The notes beneath the pieces are model-generated. The model ran no database searches. It saw nothing but the letters and a program-made list of their open reading frames with translations, and was not told the DNA's origin. A program made the position numbers and the translations under genes. From a virus: a DNA stretch of 35,576 bases. This document shows positions 1 through 10,000 of this stretch, piece after piece; the first letter of the stretch is position 1; each line of letters starts with the position of its first letter. The DNA lies in IMG/VR virus record IMGVR_UViG_3300020468_000028, positions 1-35,576 of that record; one strand, given 5' to 3'.

Positions 1-1
1 T

Positions 2-1387
2 CAAACAGCAACTGTTACTAAAATTAGTAATCCTTCTTTTGGTAGACCTCCTGGATTTACAAGTAGAGATTATGTAGGTTGGATTGCTGATGCTAGAATT
101 TCAGATGTTGCACGGTATACATCAAACTTTACGCCCCCAACCGCACCTACAGCCGTTGATAGTAATACGAAACTTAAAGTTAATTTTACTCAGGCAGGAA
201 TGTTTGATAGTGCAGCGATACATTCTTTAAAACCAGAGGGTTCTGTTACAGAAAGTACTGCCCAGACGAAATATGCTACAACATCAACCTATTTCAATGG
301 AGCTTACATCTCAGAAACTAACGATAATTTAATAGTACGTCAGGGCGATATGCAAATCCAATTTTGGTTATATATGCCTAGCATTTCTGGTAATGAAGGT
401 TACTTTCATTGCTCTCCAAACCCTGCCGGAAGCTCAACAGACGGTTTTTGTATGTATCATTCCGCAGCCGGCACAATTTATTTGTACCACGGCCCAGGTG
501 GTTCGGGTTGGACACAATCGTCTACAATGCCCACGGGCCAATGGGTTCATCACGTTTACCTTAGACGAAATGGACGAATACAACATTTTCAAAATGGTGT
601 TCGTCAAGTAGACGTTGCGAATACTGCTGATTGGACAGGAAATGTAATTCATATAGGCAACAATTACTCTGGAAATAATCATTTAACAGGCTACATGGAA
701 GACTTTCAATTTTTAAACGGGCATACAACCTATCCAAATGAAAGACCTCAAACGGCTCTAACTGCTCCAACTGGAACTGTTTTACAGTTAGCAAACGCTA
801 GTAGTATTCCATCATCTCCGAATGGGTTATCTCTAAGCGTCGGTGCAGGATCTCCAACTGTAAGTTCTTTTACACCACCAGATAGCACGGTTACTCATTC
901 TATTCGCTATGACGGTAATGATCGAACAGACATTGCAAGTCATGCAAACCTAACATTTGGAACTGGTGATTTCACCATAGAAGCATATGTATACTTAGTA
1001 AGCCAAGCAACATCATACGCTTCAATTTTAGATTGGCGACATTCTTCTCAGAATGATGCTTCTGCCATTTCTCTTACTTATGATAGTAGTAAACTGTATA
1101 TTTACAATGCAGGATTTTTAGTAAACAATCTTCCTCGTACTTTAGGTAAGTGGCAACATCTTGTTTTTCAAAGAAGAACAATCTCTGGAACTTCAACAAA
1201 TGAATTCTATATCGATGGAATTTTATTGCACTCTGCCGCTAATACAACAAATTGGACGGCAAGTACGTTAAAAATCGGGTCTTCAATGTGGGCAGATCAC
1301 GGAGATTTCTTTATAAGCGATCTGAGAGTAAACAAAGGTAATGCTATTTACTCGTCAACATTCACACCGCCTACAGCATCACTTTAG
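2..1387 (+). CDS. LamG-repeat tail/receptor-binding-type protein, 5' truncated by window edge
   Basis: The reading frame is open from base 2, so the gene starts outside the window and only its C-terminal part (about 461 residues) is seen. It consists of repeated concanavalin A-like/LamG (laminin G) units. Each ends in a recognisable signature: DARISDVARYTSNFTPPTAP near base 90-150, a middle unit ending near base 770, and DLRVNKGNAIYSSTFTPPTA at the C-terminus. Conserved LamG phrases such as GQWVHHVYLRRNG, GKWQHLVFQRR and FYIDG recur about 190 residues apart. Such domains bind carbohydrate and are common in phage tail fibres and tail-tip proteins. It heads the run of late plus-strand genes, which supports a virion role. 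Which tail component it is cannot be decided without the N-terminus. ATG at 200 is only an internal methionine. Confidence 0.75.
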   Translation, partial: QTATVTKISNPSFGRPPGFTSRDYVGWIADARISDVARYTSNFTPPTAPTAVDSNTKLKVNFTQAGMFDSAAIHSLKPEGSVTESTAQTKYATTSTYFNGAYISETNDNLIVRQGDMQIQFWLYMPSISGNEGYFHCSPNPAGSSTDGFCMYHSAAGTIYLYHGPGGSGWTQSSTMPTGQWVHHVYLRRNGRIQHFQNGVRQVDVANTADWTGNVIHIGNNYSGNNHLTGYMEDFQFLNGHTTYPNERPQTALTAPTGTVLQLANASSIPSSPNGLSLSVGAGSPTVSSFTPPDSTVTHSIRYDGNDRTDIASHANLTFGTGDFTIEAYVYLVSQATSYASILDWRHSSQNDASAISLTYDSSKLYIYNAGFLVNNLPRTLGKWQHLVFQRRTISGTSTNEFYIDGILLHSAANTTNWTASTLKIGSSMWADHGDFFISDLRVNKGNAIYSSTFTPPTASL

Positions 1388-1457
1388 TAATAACACTTGC
1401 AATAACACCTGTTATCGTGTATAAGGATCAGTAAGATATATTTAGAAAACAAGCGTT

Positions 1458-1892
1458 TTGTCTACATTTAAATCTTTTTTATTATCGCCAGAGGAAGTTG
1501 CAAAACTTTGGGTAAATATCGAACCCCACATCACAAAAGCATTAAAATACTCATCGGGTGAATTAAGTTCTTTTGATCTCTTTAAACAGGCAATCAATTC
1601 TAAAATACAAGTTTGGATTACTCTTCAAGACAATACATCCATAGTTTGCGTAACAACTACTGAAATTGTTGTTCATCCCACCTCTAAAAAAGAACTTCAT
1701 ATCCTTACATTAGGTGGAGAAAAAATAAGTAGGTTTTTAGATCAACACGAAACTCTAGAAACTTTTGCACGAAACCAAGGTTGCAATTCAATCAAAACAG
1801 AAAGTCGCAGAGGGTTTGATCGTTTGACCAAGGGTAAATATAAAATCAAATACCATGTTTATGAACAGGAGCTAAATAATGGGAAAAGGTAG
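1458..1892 (+). CDS. GNAT-fold-like phage protein
   Basis: A 144-residue protein resembling the acetyltransferase-like (GNAT fold) proteins often found beside tail and structural genes of podoviruses. Visible family features: an N-terminal 'W..IEPHI..AL' helix, a QVWITL strand, then TEIVVHP...LHILTLGGE, a helix with FARNQGC, and a final strand pair GFDRLTKGKYKIKYHVYEQEL. The frame is closed by a TAG at 1443-1445 and contains no early ATG or GTG, so TTG at 1458 is the only sensible start. No strong Shine-Dalgarno precedes it. The 3' end overlaps the next gene by 14 nt, suggesting coupled translation. Whether it has acetyltransferase activity is unknown; catalytic residues are not obvious, so only the fold assignment is offered. 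Confidence 0.6.
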   Translation: MSTFKSFLLSPEEVAKLWVNIEPHITKALKYSSGELSSFDLFKQAINSKIQVWITLQDNTSIVCVTTTEIVVHPTSKKELHILTLGGEKISRFLDQHETLETFARNQGCNSIKTESRRGFDRLTKGKYKIKYHVYEQELNNGKR

Positions 1893-3195
1893 TAATAACA
1901 ACAGTTCAAATGTGGTTGAACCTACAGTTAATGAAGAAACCAATACTGGATTAATGGGTAATCAAGATGGAGTTACAGACGTAATAGGGGGTGGAGATAG
2001 CACTCCTGTAAGTGGGACAGGTATATCTGAAGGTGACTCTGGGATGGGTGGCACTTCCGTTCCTACTGGTGATACCGGTGGTGGCACTTCCGTTCCTACT
2101 GGCGATCCTTTACCACCACCCCCACCACCACCACCACCACCTCAAATAAATATTGATGGGTTAGCTACTACGGCAGGAATGGATGCAGGATTTAGTGGGG
2201 TAAATACAAATCTTAATACAGGATTTGCAGATGTAGGAAATCAGTTAAATACATTAGGTACGGGGCAAACTAATCTTGCGGCAGGACAAGGAGTGTTAGC
2301 TTCGGGTATAGATACTGCTAATACTGGTATTGCCGGATTAGGAACAGATATTAGCAATTTAGGTACTAACGTAACAGATAGCGTAACTGCCCTTGATACG
2401 AAAATAGGGGATCAATTTACCGCAGCCGGAACTCAATTGGATACTGGTTTAGGTCAGATCGAAGACGTATTAAAATCTCAATTTGGTTTATCTACAGATC
2501 AAATAACAAAATTATCTCAAGATGTTCTTTCGGGTCAGACTTCTATAAATGAAGTTCTAGAGAGTATGTCAGGTAAACAAGATACTTACTATGGTGGTTT
2601 GGCAGAAGGTCAATCCAACATTCAATCAGGTCTAGGTGGATTGCAAACTAATCTTGGAGATCTACGAACCAAATACGATGCCGATACTAACCTTGCTAAT
2701 CAAACTCGTACAGATATGATGAATAACATTACTGGTGGTTTTGCAGAGAACAGAGAAGCTCGACAGATGAATGCTAACCAAGCATCAAGAGAGCGTTCCG
2801 CAACAGATGATCTTATAAGGCAAACGGCAACATCATCACCTACATCATCCCAAATTAGTTATGCAAACTCTGCTAGAAATATGGCAATGGGTGTAGGAGC
2901 TAATACCCCCGAAGGAGTAGCTATGCAGAATGATTTCCTTGCTAAATTAGGAGCAATGAGATCTTCAATTGGAAATCCTGGCTTAAATACCAACATTGCT
3001 CAAATGTATGCTGATATTACCAGTTCTTTCGACAATAACGGAAAACTTATAGCCGACGCTACTGACGGTGCAGGAAATAGAAAAGCAAGAGCAATCGATG
3101 CAAACGGAAATTTATTCATCGGTACGTTTAATAATGTTGGTCAGAGAACAGATCAAAAGGCTTTTAACCTCAATCAAGTTTTCTCATCAGTGTAA
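1879..3195 (+). CDS. low-complexity, repeat-rich virion-associated protein
   Basis: A 438-residue protein of unknown function. Residues 1-75 are Gly/Ser/Thr-rich and contain two copies of an 11-residue unit (GGTSVPTGD plus two residues; 33-bp period in the DNA at 2047 and 2080). A run of ten prolines follows (codons 2113-2142). Residues about 90-300 are a long series of quasi-repeats of the type 'NTGFADVGNQLNTLG', which look like an extended beta or coiled-coil shaft. The C-terminal part (about 290-438) is helical, with RDSAR- and ANQASRER-like basic-acidic stretches. It overlaps the previous gene by 14 nt and is followed after 9 nt by the lysozyme gene with a GGGAAT leader. Composition and position suggest a structural role (tail or internal protein). 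No domain was recognised. Confidence 0.6.
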   Translation: MGKGSNNNSSNVVEPTVNEETNTGLMGNQDGVTDVIGGGDSTPVSGTGISEGDSGMGGTSVPTGDTGGGTSVPTGDPLPPPPPPPPPPQINIDGLATTAGMDAGFSGVNTNLNTGFADVGNQLNTLGTGQTNLAAGQGVLASGIDTANTGIAGLGTDISNLGTNVTDSVTALDTKIGDQFTAAGTQLDTGLGQIEDVLKSQFGLSTDQITKLSQDVLSGQTSINEVLESMSGKQDTYYGGLAEGQSNIQSGLGGLQTNLGDLRTKYDADTNLANQTRTDMMNNITGGFAENREARQMNANQASRERSATDDLIRQTATSSPTSSQISYANSARNMAMGVGANTPEGVAMQNDFLAKLGAMRSSIGNPGLNTNIAQMYADITSSFDNNGKLIADATDGAGNRKARAIDANGNLFIGTFNNVGQRTDQKAFNLNQVFSSV

Positions 3196-3204
3196 GGGAA
3201 TAAT

Positions 3205-3936
3205 ATGCATCCACAAAAAATATCAACAGCGGGCCTCAATCTTGTAAAACAATTTGAAGGTCTTCATAAGCTAGGGGAAGATGGTTTAATCTATCCGTAT
3301 TTATGCCCTGCAAATAAATTAACGCAAGGGTACGGAGCTACTAAGGGAATTAAAAAAGGTATTACTTGGACAAAATCAGAATGTGAGCAACGATTGATTG
3401 CAGATTTATCTGATCATGCAGAAGCTATTTACAAACACGTTAAGGTTCCACTATCCCAAAATCAATTTGATGCTTTAGTTTCATTTGTATATAATTTGGG
3501 AGCATCTAATTTTAAATCTTCTACATTATTAAAAAAGCTAAATGCCCAGGATTATGATGCCGTTCCAGAACAGTTAATGCGTTGGAATAAAGCAAGAGTG
3601 AACGGTAAACTACAACCTCTCAAGGGATTAACTCGTAGACGAACTGCCGAAGCAGCCCTTTTCTCAATGGATAGCAAACTTCCAGATGAAGAGAACGGTG
3701 AGATAATGACCCAGAAACCTCAAGCCGATGCTATTAAACCTCTCCGTAAATCAAAGACAATGGTTGGGGCAGGAGTTGGTGGTGTTGCTGTAGGTTTATC
3801 GGAAGTTTCATCCCAACTTGAAGGTTTTATATCGTATTCAGAAACACTTAAAACTTTGTTTCTCGTACTGGCAATAGCCGGTATTGGTTTAGCTGCCTAT
3901 GCCCGATTTAAAGATCACAAGGAAGGTGTTCATTAA
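3205..3936 (+). CDS. GH24 lysozyme (endolysin) with C-terminal membrane segment
   Basis: A 243-residue muramidase that cleaves peptidoglycan for host lysis. The catalytic triad of the family is visible as E18 (QFEGL), C34 (YLCPAN) and T40 (TQGYG). Cysteine in place of aspartate at the second position is a known variant, and the six-residue C-to-T spacing is canonical. Conserved downstream motifs are LSQNQFDALVSFVYNLG (about 92-108), LLKKLN and GLTRRRTAEAALF (about 139-151), so the enzymatic domain ends near residue 155. A linker, a glycine-rich segment (MVGAGVGGVAVGL) and one transmembrane helix (about 214-232, LFLVLAIAGIGLAAYARF) follow. There is no N-terminal signal peptide. The C-terminal helix could tether the enzyme to the inner membrane or give it a holin-like role. 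The two spanin genes follow directly. Confidence 0.92.
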   Translation: MHPQKISTAGLNLVKQFEGLHKLGEDGLIYPYLCPANKLTQGYGATKGIKKGITWTKSECEQRLIADLSDHAEAIYKHVKVPLSQNQFDALVSFVYNLGASNFKSSTLLKKLNAQDYDAVPEQLMRWNKARVNGKLQPLKGLTRRRTAEAALFSMDSKLPDEENGEIMTQKPQADAIKPLRKSKTMVGAGVGGVAVGLSEVSSQLEGFISYSETLKTLFLVLAIAGIGLAAYARFKDHKEGVH

Positions 3937-4194
3937 GTGTTTGGGTTTATTACTGGCAAAATAAAAACAGCAATTATTGTTGTTTTAGCATTGGCACTTC
4001 CAATCCTTTATCTCTTTGGCAGACTAGGCGGTGGAGCAAGAGTTGAAAGGGCAGTTTTAAAAGAAGAAGCGGATAAAGCTAAAAGAAGAGCCAATTTTTA
4101 TAAGGACATGGCACAACATGAACAAGAAATTGAAAGTGGTAGGGCTAGGAATGCTGATGATCTCGTTAACAAGTTGCGGATCGACGGTCTTTAG
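3937..4194 (+). CDS. inner-membrane spanin subunit (Rz-like)
   Basis: An 85-residue protein beginning with GTG immediately after the lysozyme stop codon; AAGGAAGG about nine bases upstream serves as Shine-Dalgarno. It has an N-terminal transmembrane anchor (residues about 10-28, TAIIVVLALALPILYLF) followed by a charged, Ala/Glu/Lys-rich helical region (about 35-75) suited to a periplasmic coiled coil. This is the layout of an inner-membrane spanin (Rz). The assignment is reinforced because an Rz1-like lipoprotein gene begins inside it in another frame. Together they would bridge inner and outer membranes and fuse them in the last step of lysis of a Gram-negative host. Sequence similarity to lambda Rz itself is not evident; the call rests on topology and gene order. 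Confidence 0.75.
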   Translation: MFGFITGKIKTAIIVVLALALPILYLFGRLGGGARVERAVLKEEADKAKRRANFYKDMAQHEQEIESGRARNADDLVNKLRIDGL

Positions 4195-4390
4195 AACCAA
4201 TATGGAAATATACTGCCCGACAATAAAAGAATACCCAGAAGATTTTGGTTATGAACTTACCGATGAACTTGTTCTAGCAGAAGAAAATGGGATTGAAATG
4301 CCACTTACTATAGAAGTAATCGATGACTATCGGCTTCTCAGAGAAAAAATAGAAGCTTGCAAAGAAGAAGCAAGTGAAGGAGTGAACTGA
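4118..4390 (+). CDS. outer-membrane spanin lipoprotein (Rz1-like)
   Basis: A 90-residue protein whose ATG lies inside the inner-spanin gene in a different frame (77-nt overlap), the classic embedded Rz/Rz1 arrangement. Residues 1-20 form a lipoprotein signal peptide: basic MNKK, hydrophobic core VVGLGMLMIS, lipobox L-T-S-C with the acylated cysteine at position 20. The mature part (about 70 residues) is acidic and helical rather than proline-rich, longer than lambda Rz1. The stop codon overlaps the ATG of the next gene by one base. Predicted site is the inner leaflet of the outer membrane, partnering the upstream inner spanin. Confidence 0.78.
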   Translation: MNKKLKVVGLGMLMISLTSCGSTVFRTNMEIYCPTIKEYPEDFGYELTDELVLAEENGIEMPLTIEVIDDYRLLREKIEACKEEASEGVN

Positions 4391-6258
4391 TGGCAGAAGA
4401 AAATCCAGGAATAGTAGGAAATGTTGTTGGAAGTATAAAAGCAGTTGTAGATACTGTTGGTACTACAGTAGGTAATGCGATTTCTAATTTATCTAATTCT
4501 GATGTTCCTAGGTCAAATCCAGGAGATCGTACTAATGAAACACTTGCTAGTTCATTGGGAGTTGGAACTAAAACAAATGATGGCGGTGTTGTCGTAAAAG
4601 ACCTTATTACTGGAGAACCCTCTATCATCTATCCCGAAGGTGGAAAAGGAAGTGTTAACGACAGAGAAGATGACAAAGATCCTAAAGCCAGTGATGGCGG
4701 TGAAGATGATACAAGAGATGAAACTATTAACGAAAGTGCAGAAGCTTTTCAAAGTTTAGCTGATGCAAATACTTCTACAGAACTCGCTCAAGGAATTATT
4801 GACGGTACAGAACAGTTTGGTGAAAACACTTCTCTTACAAATCAAACGGCAGACATATCCATTGATCCAGATGCGGAAGGAACTAATCTAGATGGAACAG
4901 ATCCCAAATATAATGTGGATACTGACGAGTTTAATGTAAATGCAGAAACGGCAGGAAATGCATCTACTATTACCGCACCAAACGCACAAGATGCGACAAC
5001 ATATGACGCAAGTACTGTATCCGATGATATAACAGACCCTAACTATACTGTAGATCCAACTACAGGAGAAATAAGGGATGAAAACTTAATTAATGATGAC
5101 GAGATTGTTATCGATACTGTTGGAGTAGCAACAGGCATTAACGCAGATGGATCGATTAATTCGACAGGAGTTGCCCTTGCTAATTATGCTACACAAAATA
5201 TATCCCATTTAATTGATACCTCGACAGTAAGTGGTAAGTTACTTGCTGAAGAATTAGGCGAAGGAAACTACACGGATACAAAAGCTACCGTACAAGGTCA
5301 GCTTGAAATACTTTCAAAACAATTTACAGATTCTAATGGTAACCCGATAATACCCCCTTGGTGTGCAGGAACGGCAAGAGCGGTAAACAGAACTATTGCA
5401 TTTACTGGAGTAACCGGCACAGCTGCTTTGGCGGCAACTTGTCAGGCATTAATGGAAGCTACTCTTCCTATTGCATCAGAGGATGCCAGTTTCTTTAGAA
5501 CATTAACCACAAAGAATTTAGATAACAGGCAGGAAGCTATTATTAACAAGGCAAATGTCTTAGCCCGTTTTGAAGAATCAAATTTAAATGTTAGAGAAAC
5601 TGCTGCTGTAAATAATGCAAAAGCATTTCTTCAAATGGATCTAACCAACCTTGATTTTGAAAATGAAGCAGAAGTTATTAATAAACAGGCTAGAGTTGAT
5701 GCCTTATTTGAAGATCAAAAAGCTGAAAATGCACAGAGATTATTTACGGCTCAAGAGCAAAATGATTTTATAAAGTATTACGATACTTTAAATATGCAAG
5801 CACAAGAGTTTAACGCTACTGCCGTAGATACCATGAAAAGATTTAATACAGGTGAGTTAAACGATACCGCTCAATTTAATGCTACGATGGAATCACAAAG
5901 AGAACGATTCTATCAGGAGATGCAATATAATATTGATGTAGCCAATGCAAAGTGGAGACAGAATGTTGCAACTCAAAACACCGCAATGGAGTTTGAAGCA
6001 GCGTCTACTGATGCAAAGAATATGTTCGATTTATCTCAGGAAGCTTTAAATCAGATATGGGATGATGCAGATTCTATGCTTGATTATGCTTTTAAGGGGG
6101 CAGAGAACGAAGCAGACAGAGCTAACCGACTTGCTATTGCACAACTTCAAGCATCCTCTTCTAAATCTGGCGGTGGTTTCATAGGTTCGATGTTTAAATT
6201 AGCAGGAGCATTTATTGGTACAACGCCAGGATCTGAATGGCTTGCTGCTATGCTTTAA
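4390..6258 (+). CDS. putative virion (internal or tail) protein
   Basis: A 622-residue protein without a recognised domain. The N-terminal 250 residues are acidic, Asp/Asn/Thr-rich and probably disordered (many DGTDPK- and TDPNYTVD-like stretches). Residues about 300-350 contain IIPPWCAGTARAVNRTIAFTG. From about 375 to 585 it is almost entirely helical, rich in Ala, Asn, Gln and Glu (for example FEDQKAENAQRLFTAQEQND), as in long coiled coils of phage internal or tail proteins. The C-terminus is a glycine-containing hydrophobic segment, GGGFIGSMFKLAGAFIG, which could insert in membrane. The start ATG overlaps the preceding TGA by one base. It lies with the other large late genes, so a virion role is likely; the exact role is not known. 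Confidence 0.6.
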   Translation: MAEENPGIVGNVVGSIKAVVDTVGTTVGNAISNLSNSDVPRSNPGDRTNETLASSLGVGTKTNDGGVVVKDLITGEPSIIYPEGGKGSVNDREDDKDPKASDGGEDDTRDETINESAEAFQSLADANTSTELAQGIIDGTEQFGENTSLTNQTADISIDPDAEGTNLDGTDPKYNVDTDEFNVNAETAGNASTITAPNAQDATTYDASTVSDDITDPNYTVDPTTGEIRDENLINDDEIVIDTVGVATGINADGSINSTGVALANYATQNISHLIDTSTVSGKLLAEELGEGNYTDTKATVQGQLEILSKQFTDSNGNPIIPPWCAGTARAVNRTIAFTGVTGTAALAATCQALMEATLPIASEDASFFRTLTTKNLDNRQEAIINKANVLARFEESNLNVRETAAVNNAKAFLQMDLTNLDFENEAEVINKQARVDALFEDQKAENAQRLFTAQEQNDFIKYYDTLNMQAQEFNATAVDTMKRFNTGELNDTAQFNATMESQRERFYQEMQYNIDVANAKWRQNVATQNTAMEFEAASTDAKNMFDLSQEALNQIWDDADSMLDYAFKGAENEADRANRLAIAQLQASSSKSGGGFIGSMFKLAGAFIGTTPGSEWLAAML

Positions 6259-6270
6259 GGAGAAATTATA

Positions 6271-6453
6271 ATGAGATTTGAAAAAGCAATACGAGAGTCT
6301 GTAAAAGCGTTTTCCGAAGGAATGTTACCAGAAAAAACACTAGGACTATCTAAAGAGGGAATTAAATACACTCCCGAATATTTTGATAATCTTGAAATGG
6401 AATTGAACGGAACTTCCAAAAAAGAGAAAGAGGATGTTGATGTCAACAAGTAA
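6271..6453 (+). CDS. small hypothetical protein in the late cluster
   Basis: A 60-residue protein starting at ATG 6271 behind a good Shine-Dalgarno (AAGGAGA, seven bases upstream). It is charged and mostly helical (KAIRESVKAFSEGM, then EYFDNLEMELNG) and ends in a lysine/glutamate-rich tail. It overlaps the next gene by 14-20 nt depending on the start chosen. No family was recognised. Its place between virion-like genes suggests a minor structural or assembly role, which is inference only. Confidence 0.6.
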   Translation: MRFEKAIRESVKAFSEGMLPEKTLGLSKEGIKYTPEYFDNLEMELNGTSKKEKEDVDVNK

Positions 6454-7009
6454 GCTAATTGATGCACCTATTCCTGGTGAAAACTATACATCCGATACTC
6501 GTAATTATCCATGGCATAGACCGCCAGATCTTGTAGGGTACGATGAAATTCTTGAGTATTTAATAGGTAAGATTTCAAAAGAAAAGCCTACTGACCGTCT
6601 GTTTGCTATGCTTGAATATGGGGTAGATGTTTCAACATTGACTTCTATACTTATGCTTTCTCATATCGGTAAAGGTAAATTTTCTGTAGATATGGCTCTC
6701 CTGACGGCAGGGCCTTTTGCCAGATACGTTCAGATTTATGCCGAAAGCAATGGTGTTAAAGTTGATATGGGAATTGAAGATAATTCCGCTCCTGCAACTG
6801 TAGAAGATTTAAAAGTAATGGCAGGGTTAATGGATGACGAAGATCCTACAGACGAACAGATTGATATGGCTACAGCATCTCCCGAAGACCCTATAGCTTC
6901 AGAAGGATTAATGGGAATGCCAGATCCTAATGCTGAAGCAAGTCTTGGAGAACAGGACAGAATGCTTGGATACAACGAAGAAGAACCTATAGACGAAGAG
7001 GTGGTATAA
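6440..7009 (+). CDS. conserved phage structural-type protein with 'NYPWHRPP' motif
   Basis: A 189-residue protein. ATG 6440 is preferred over ATG 6434, two codons upstream, because the AAGAGG Shine-Dalgarno at 6428-6433 then has six bases of spacing rather than none. The N-terminal segment IPGENYTSDTRNYPWHRPPD followed by a YDEILEYLI helix is a phrase I associate with virion proteins of marine podoviruses and myoviruses. The middle contains small hydrophobic helices (LTSILMLSHIGKG, MALLTAGPFARY). The last 70 residues are very acidic (DDEDPTDEQID, NEEEPIDEEVV). The function is unknown, and the structural call comes from context and the recurring motif. Confidence 0.6.
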   Translation: MSTSKLIDAPIPGENYTSDTRNYPWHRPPDLVGYDEILEYLIGKISKEKPTDRLFAMLEYGVDVSTLTSILMLSHIGKGKFSVDMALLTAGPFARYVQIYAESNGVKVDMGIEDNSAPATVEDLKVMAGLMDDEDPTDEQIDMATASPEDPIASEGLMGMPDPNAEASLGEQDRMLGYNEEEPIDEEVV

Positions 7010-7010
7010 T

Positions 7011-10000
7011 ATGGGGTTTGCTAAAAGAATAGGAAATGCATTAGACGATGCTGCCGAAGGTTTTACTGAAGGGTTTTTATCTACCTATCTTCCAAGGATG
7101 GAAAGACAGGAAAAAGAAGATAGTGAGCTTGCTAAAGCCCTTATAGCAAAAAGAGAATCTCGAAATGCTACTGTAGCATCTCAAAAAATAGAGGATGGTA
7201 AGTTACGAACTCAAGCTAAAAATATGGTTCAGTCTTCTGCAAATGCTCCTCAAGGTTCTATCGCTTATATCTATAACCAATTAAAAACAGGTAGAAAATA
7301 CGAGGACGTTCAAAAGGAATTTCAAGAAGATATATCCAAAGGTAATTTTGGTAATGTTCCAACGTACCAGAGTGCAAAAGACTACGAGAAACTTCCTGCG
7401 TATGTAAGCTCTACGTCAGCTTCACCAAGCATAACAAGTCCGGTTACTTCTGGACTAGATACTTCAAAAGGATCTAAAGCACAAAAGACAGCAGCAAAAT
7501 TTCTTGGTGTTGATAGGACTGCCCGTAATAAAGAGATTATGGACAAGGTTAATCTTGTGTCTCCAGAGGTAAAAGATACTGCACCAAAGGTTCAAGAAAC
7601 CCCTCAAAGTAATGTGTATAATCCTCTTACAAAGAGAATTTTTGAAACTATAGACTTTGATAAAGAATTTAGTGAGGTTGATAGCCTTGAAAAAGCCAAT
7701 CGCCTAAAACAAAGAGTACTTAGCGAAGACTTAATAAAAGATACAAACCACCGAAACAGCCCTTTATATACAGAACTTATGAATACTATCGATAAGTATG
7801 TAAAACAAAAGGCAGAAGATGAAAATGCAGATCTTGCAGGATTATCAATAGAAAATTTAACGGCTCTTATTGCTATACGAAAAAGTAACGGTGTCAATAC
7901 AACGTCAGAGGAAGTGATACTAGCAAAAAAGCTAGGATACAAGGTAGCAGAAAATGTAGATGAGTTTTTTAAGCCGACAAACATATCTAGAATACTCAAA
8001 GACAATACAACACCAGAGTCTATGCAAGCCCAGATTGATTTGGCAAAATCTCTTGGAGCTTCAGAAACTCGATATCAGGTTCTTACAGAACAGAAGAAAT
8101 TCCTTGAAGAAAATGCTAAACAATTCGATAAATGGCCCAAAGACTTAGGCAGTATCGATTCAGAAGCTGACAGACAAGCGGCACAATCAAAATTGTTTTA
8201 TTCTTACGGAGTACAAAGTATAGGAGAGTTAGAAGAAAACTTCCCTGCCGCTCATGATTCATGGATAAAAATCATAGAATCTTCTAAAAAAGAAGAAGCA
8301 GAACAAGATCTTAACGAACAATCAAGTCTAAGTTTCTCACAAGCTTTTATACAGAATTACATTGCAGAAAACCCAAATAATGTATCAGACAAAAACAAGT
8401 TAACTTTAGAAGCTCAAAATGCCCTCAAAGAAACTTTAAAAAAAGAAAAATTTGATTCTTTTGATGATTACATAACAGGATTTACTAATTTAGAAGATGC
8501 ACGATTAGTTGCAGAAGCTAATGGTCAAACGGACATAGTTACTAAATTAACTGCCGAAATAGACAAGCGACAACTTCAAAAAGATTCCACTCTTTCTATG
8601 GAAAAACTTATGCAAAAGAATATGAGAAATTCTCAAGCATATATAATGGCTACGCCCGAAGTGCAATCCCAAATGGAAAAAGATCTAATACAAGAAGTAT
8701 TAGAAGCTCGACAATTAGACCCCAAAAAAGATATTTTTTATTATGGAAAACTTTTAAATAGTGATTTTTCCAATGCAGAATTTGTACTTAAACAAGCTCA
8801 AATGTCGGGTGCAGAACCTCAAATAATTGCTTTAATAGAACAACAAGTAGCAGAATTTAAAACAAAAGAGGAAGGTTGGTACAAAGATCCTAGAGAGGTA
8901 AATAAGACAAATTATATTTCTGCAATATGGGCAGCAGAAGCAAATAGAGATATGGACTTAGCGAACTTATTAAAGGTAAAATTTAATCCGAGTGAAACCC
9001 CTCTATACAGTAGACCTGAAGCATGGACAAAAAAGAATATTGCAGCAGTAAGAACGTCTGCATTTGAATTACCCCCACAAGAACGAGATGATGTTTTAAT
9101 AAAAATAGATCGTTGGATTAATACTGATGCTAGTTTAAGTGAATCAGAAAGAAAGATTGCACGGTTGGTATCCGTAGGAGCTAGTAGATCAGATGCTATT
9201 GCTTTACTCGACGGCAAAATGCAATATATCCCTAACCCTATTACCGGAAATTTATATGTATTAAACAAACTTACTAATACGGTAGAGGAAGTAAACTTAA
9301 ATAATACGGCTCAAGCTGATGCTTCTCTTATATCCAAGCTTGAGGAAATAGAAACAACTATTCCAGAAAGAGTTAATGCATCAAAGGCAGTAGGTTTTTG
9401 GCCTTCCGTTGGAAACGTAGCTAACATAGTTTTAGATACTACCTTAAATACAGGGTATGTATTTAATGAACAAGGTCAGTTAGCTGCACCGTATATGGTC
9501 ATTAATAATATGATGATGAAAACCTCTCTTCAATCGGCTTTACCAGGAAAAGAAAGTAAAGCTCTTATGGAGAGATATGAAGCAATGGAAGTTAGACCTT
9601 TTTCCCCTGCTATGCCAAAAAGTAGAGCAAGAGATCAACTTCAAGCGTTAGTTTATTGGTTAACCGAAGTTGAAAACAAAGCTCTGTCTGAACCTAGTCC
9701 TACAACTAATGCCAGATTAATTGAAAGAACAAATTCTTTGCTGTCTTTAAGGCAGATGAGAGTAAACTACGAAAGATTGCTTGAAGATTTTGGAGTTCGT
9801 CCAGGAAACATCGATCCTAGAAGCTATACAGATACAGATTATTCAGAACAATATAATTCAGATGATGACAACTTAAATGCAACAGATTCTACTTCGGAAG
9901 AAGTTAATACAGAGAATACTTTAGATTTAAATGAAACTTCTAATTTCAGAGAAATTACAGAAGATATGTTGTCAAATAATACCTTTAATTTAAACGGTGA

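Noticed and set aside
4338-4752. Minus-strand frames of 66-96 codons under the 622-aa gene
   Set aside because: Mirror images of the acidic low-complexity plus-strand gene, no ribosome-binding sites.
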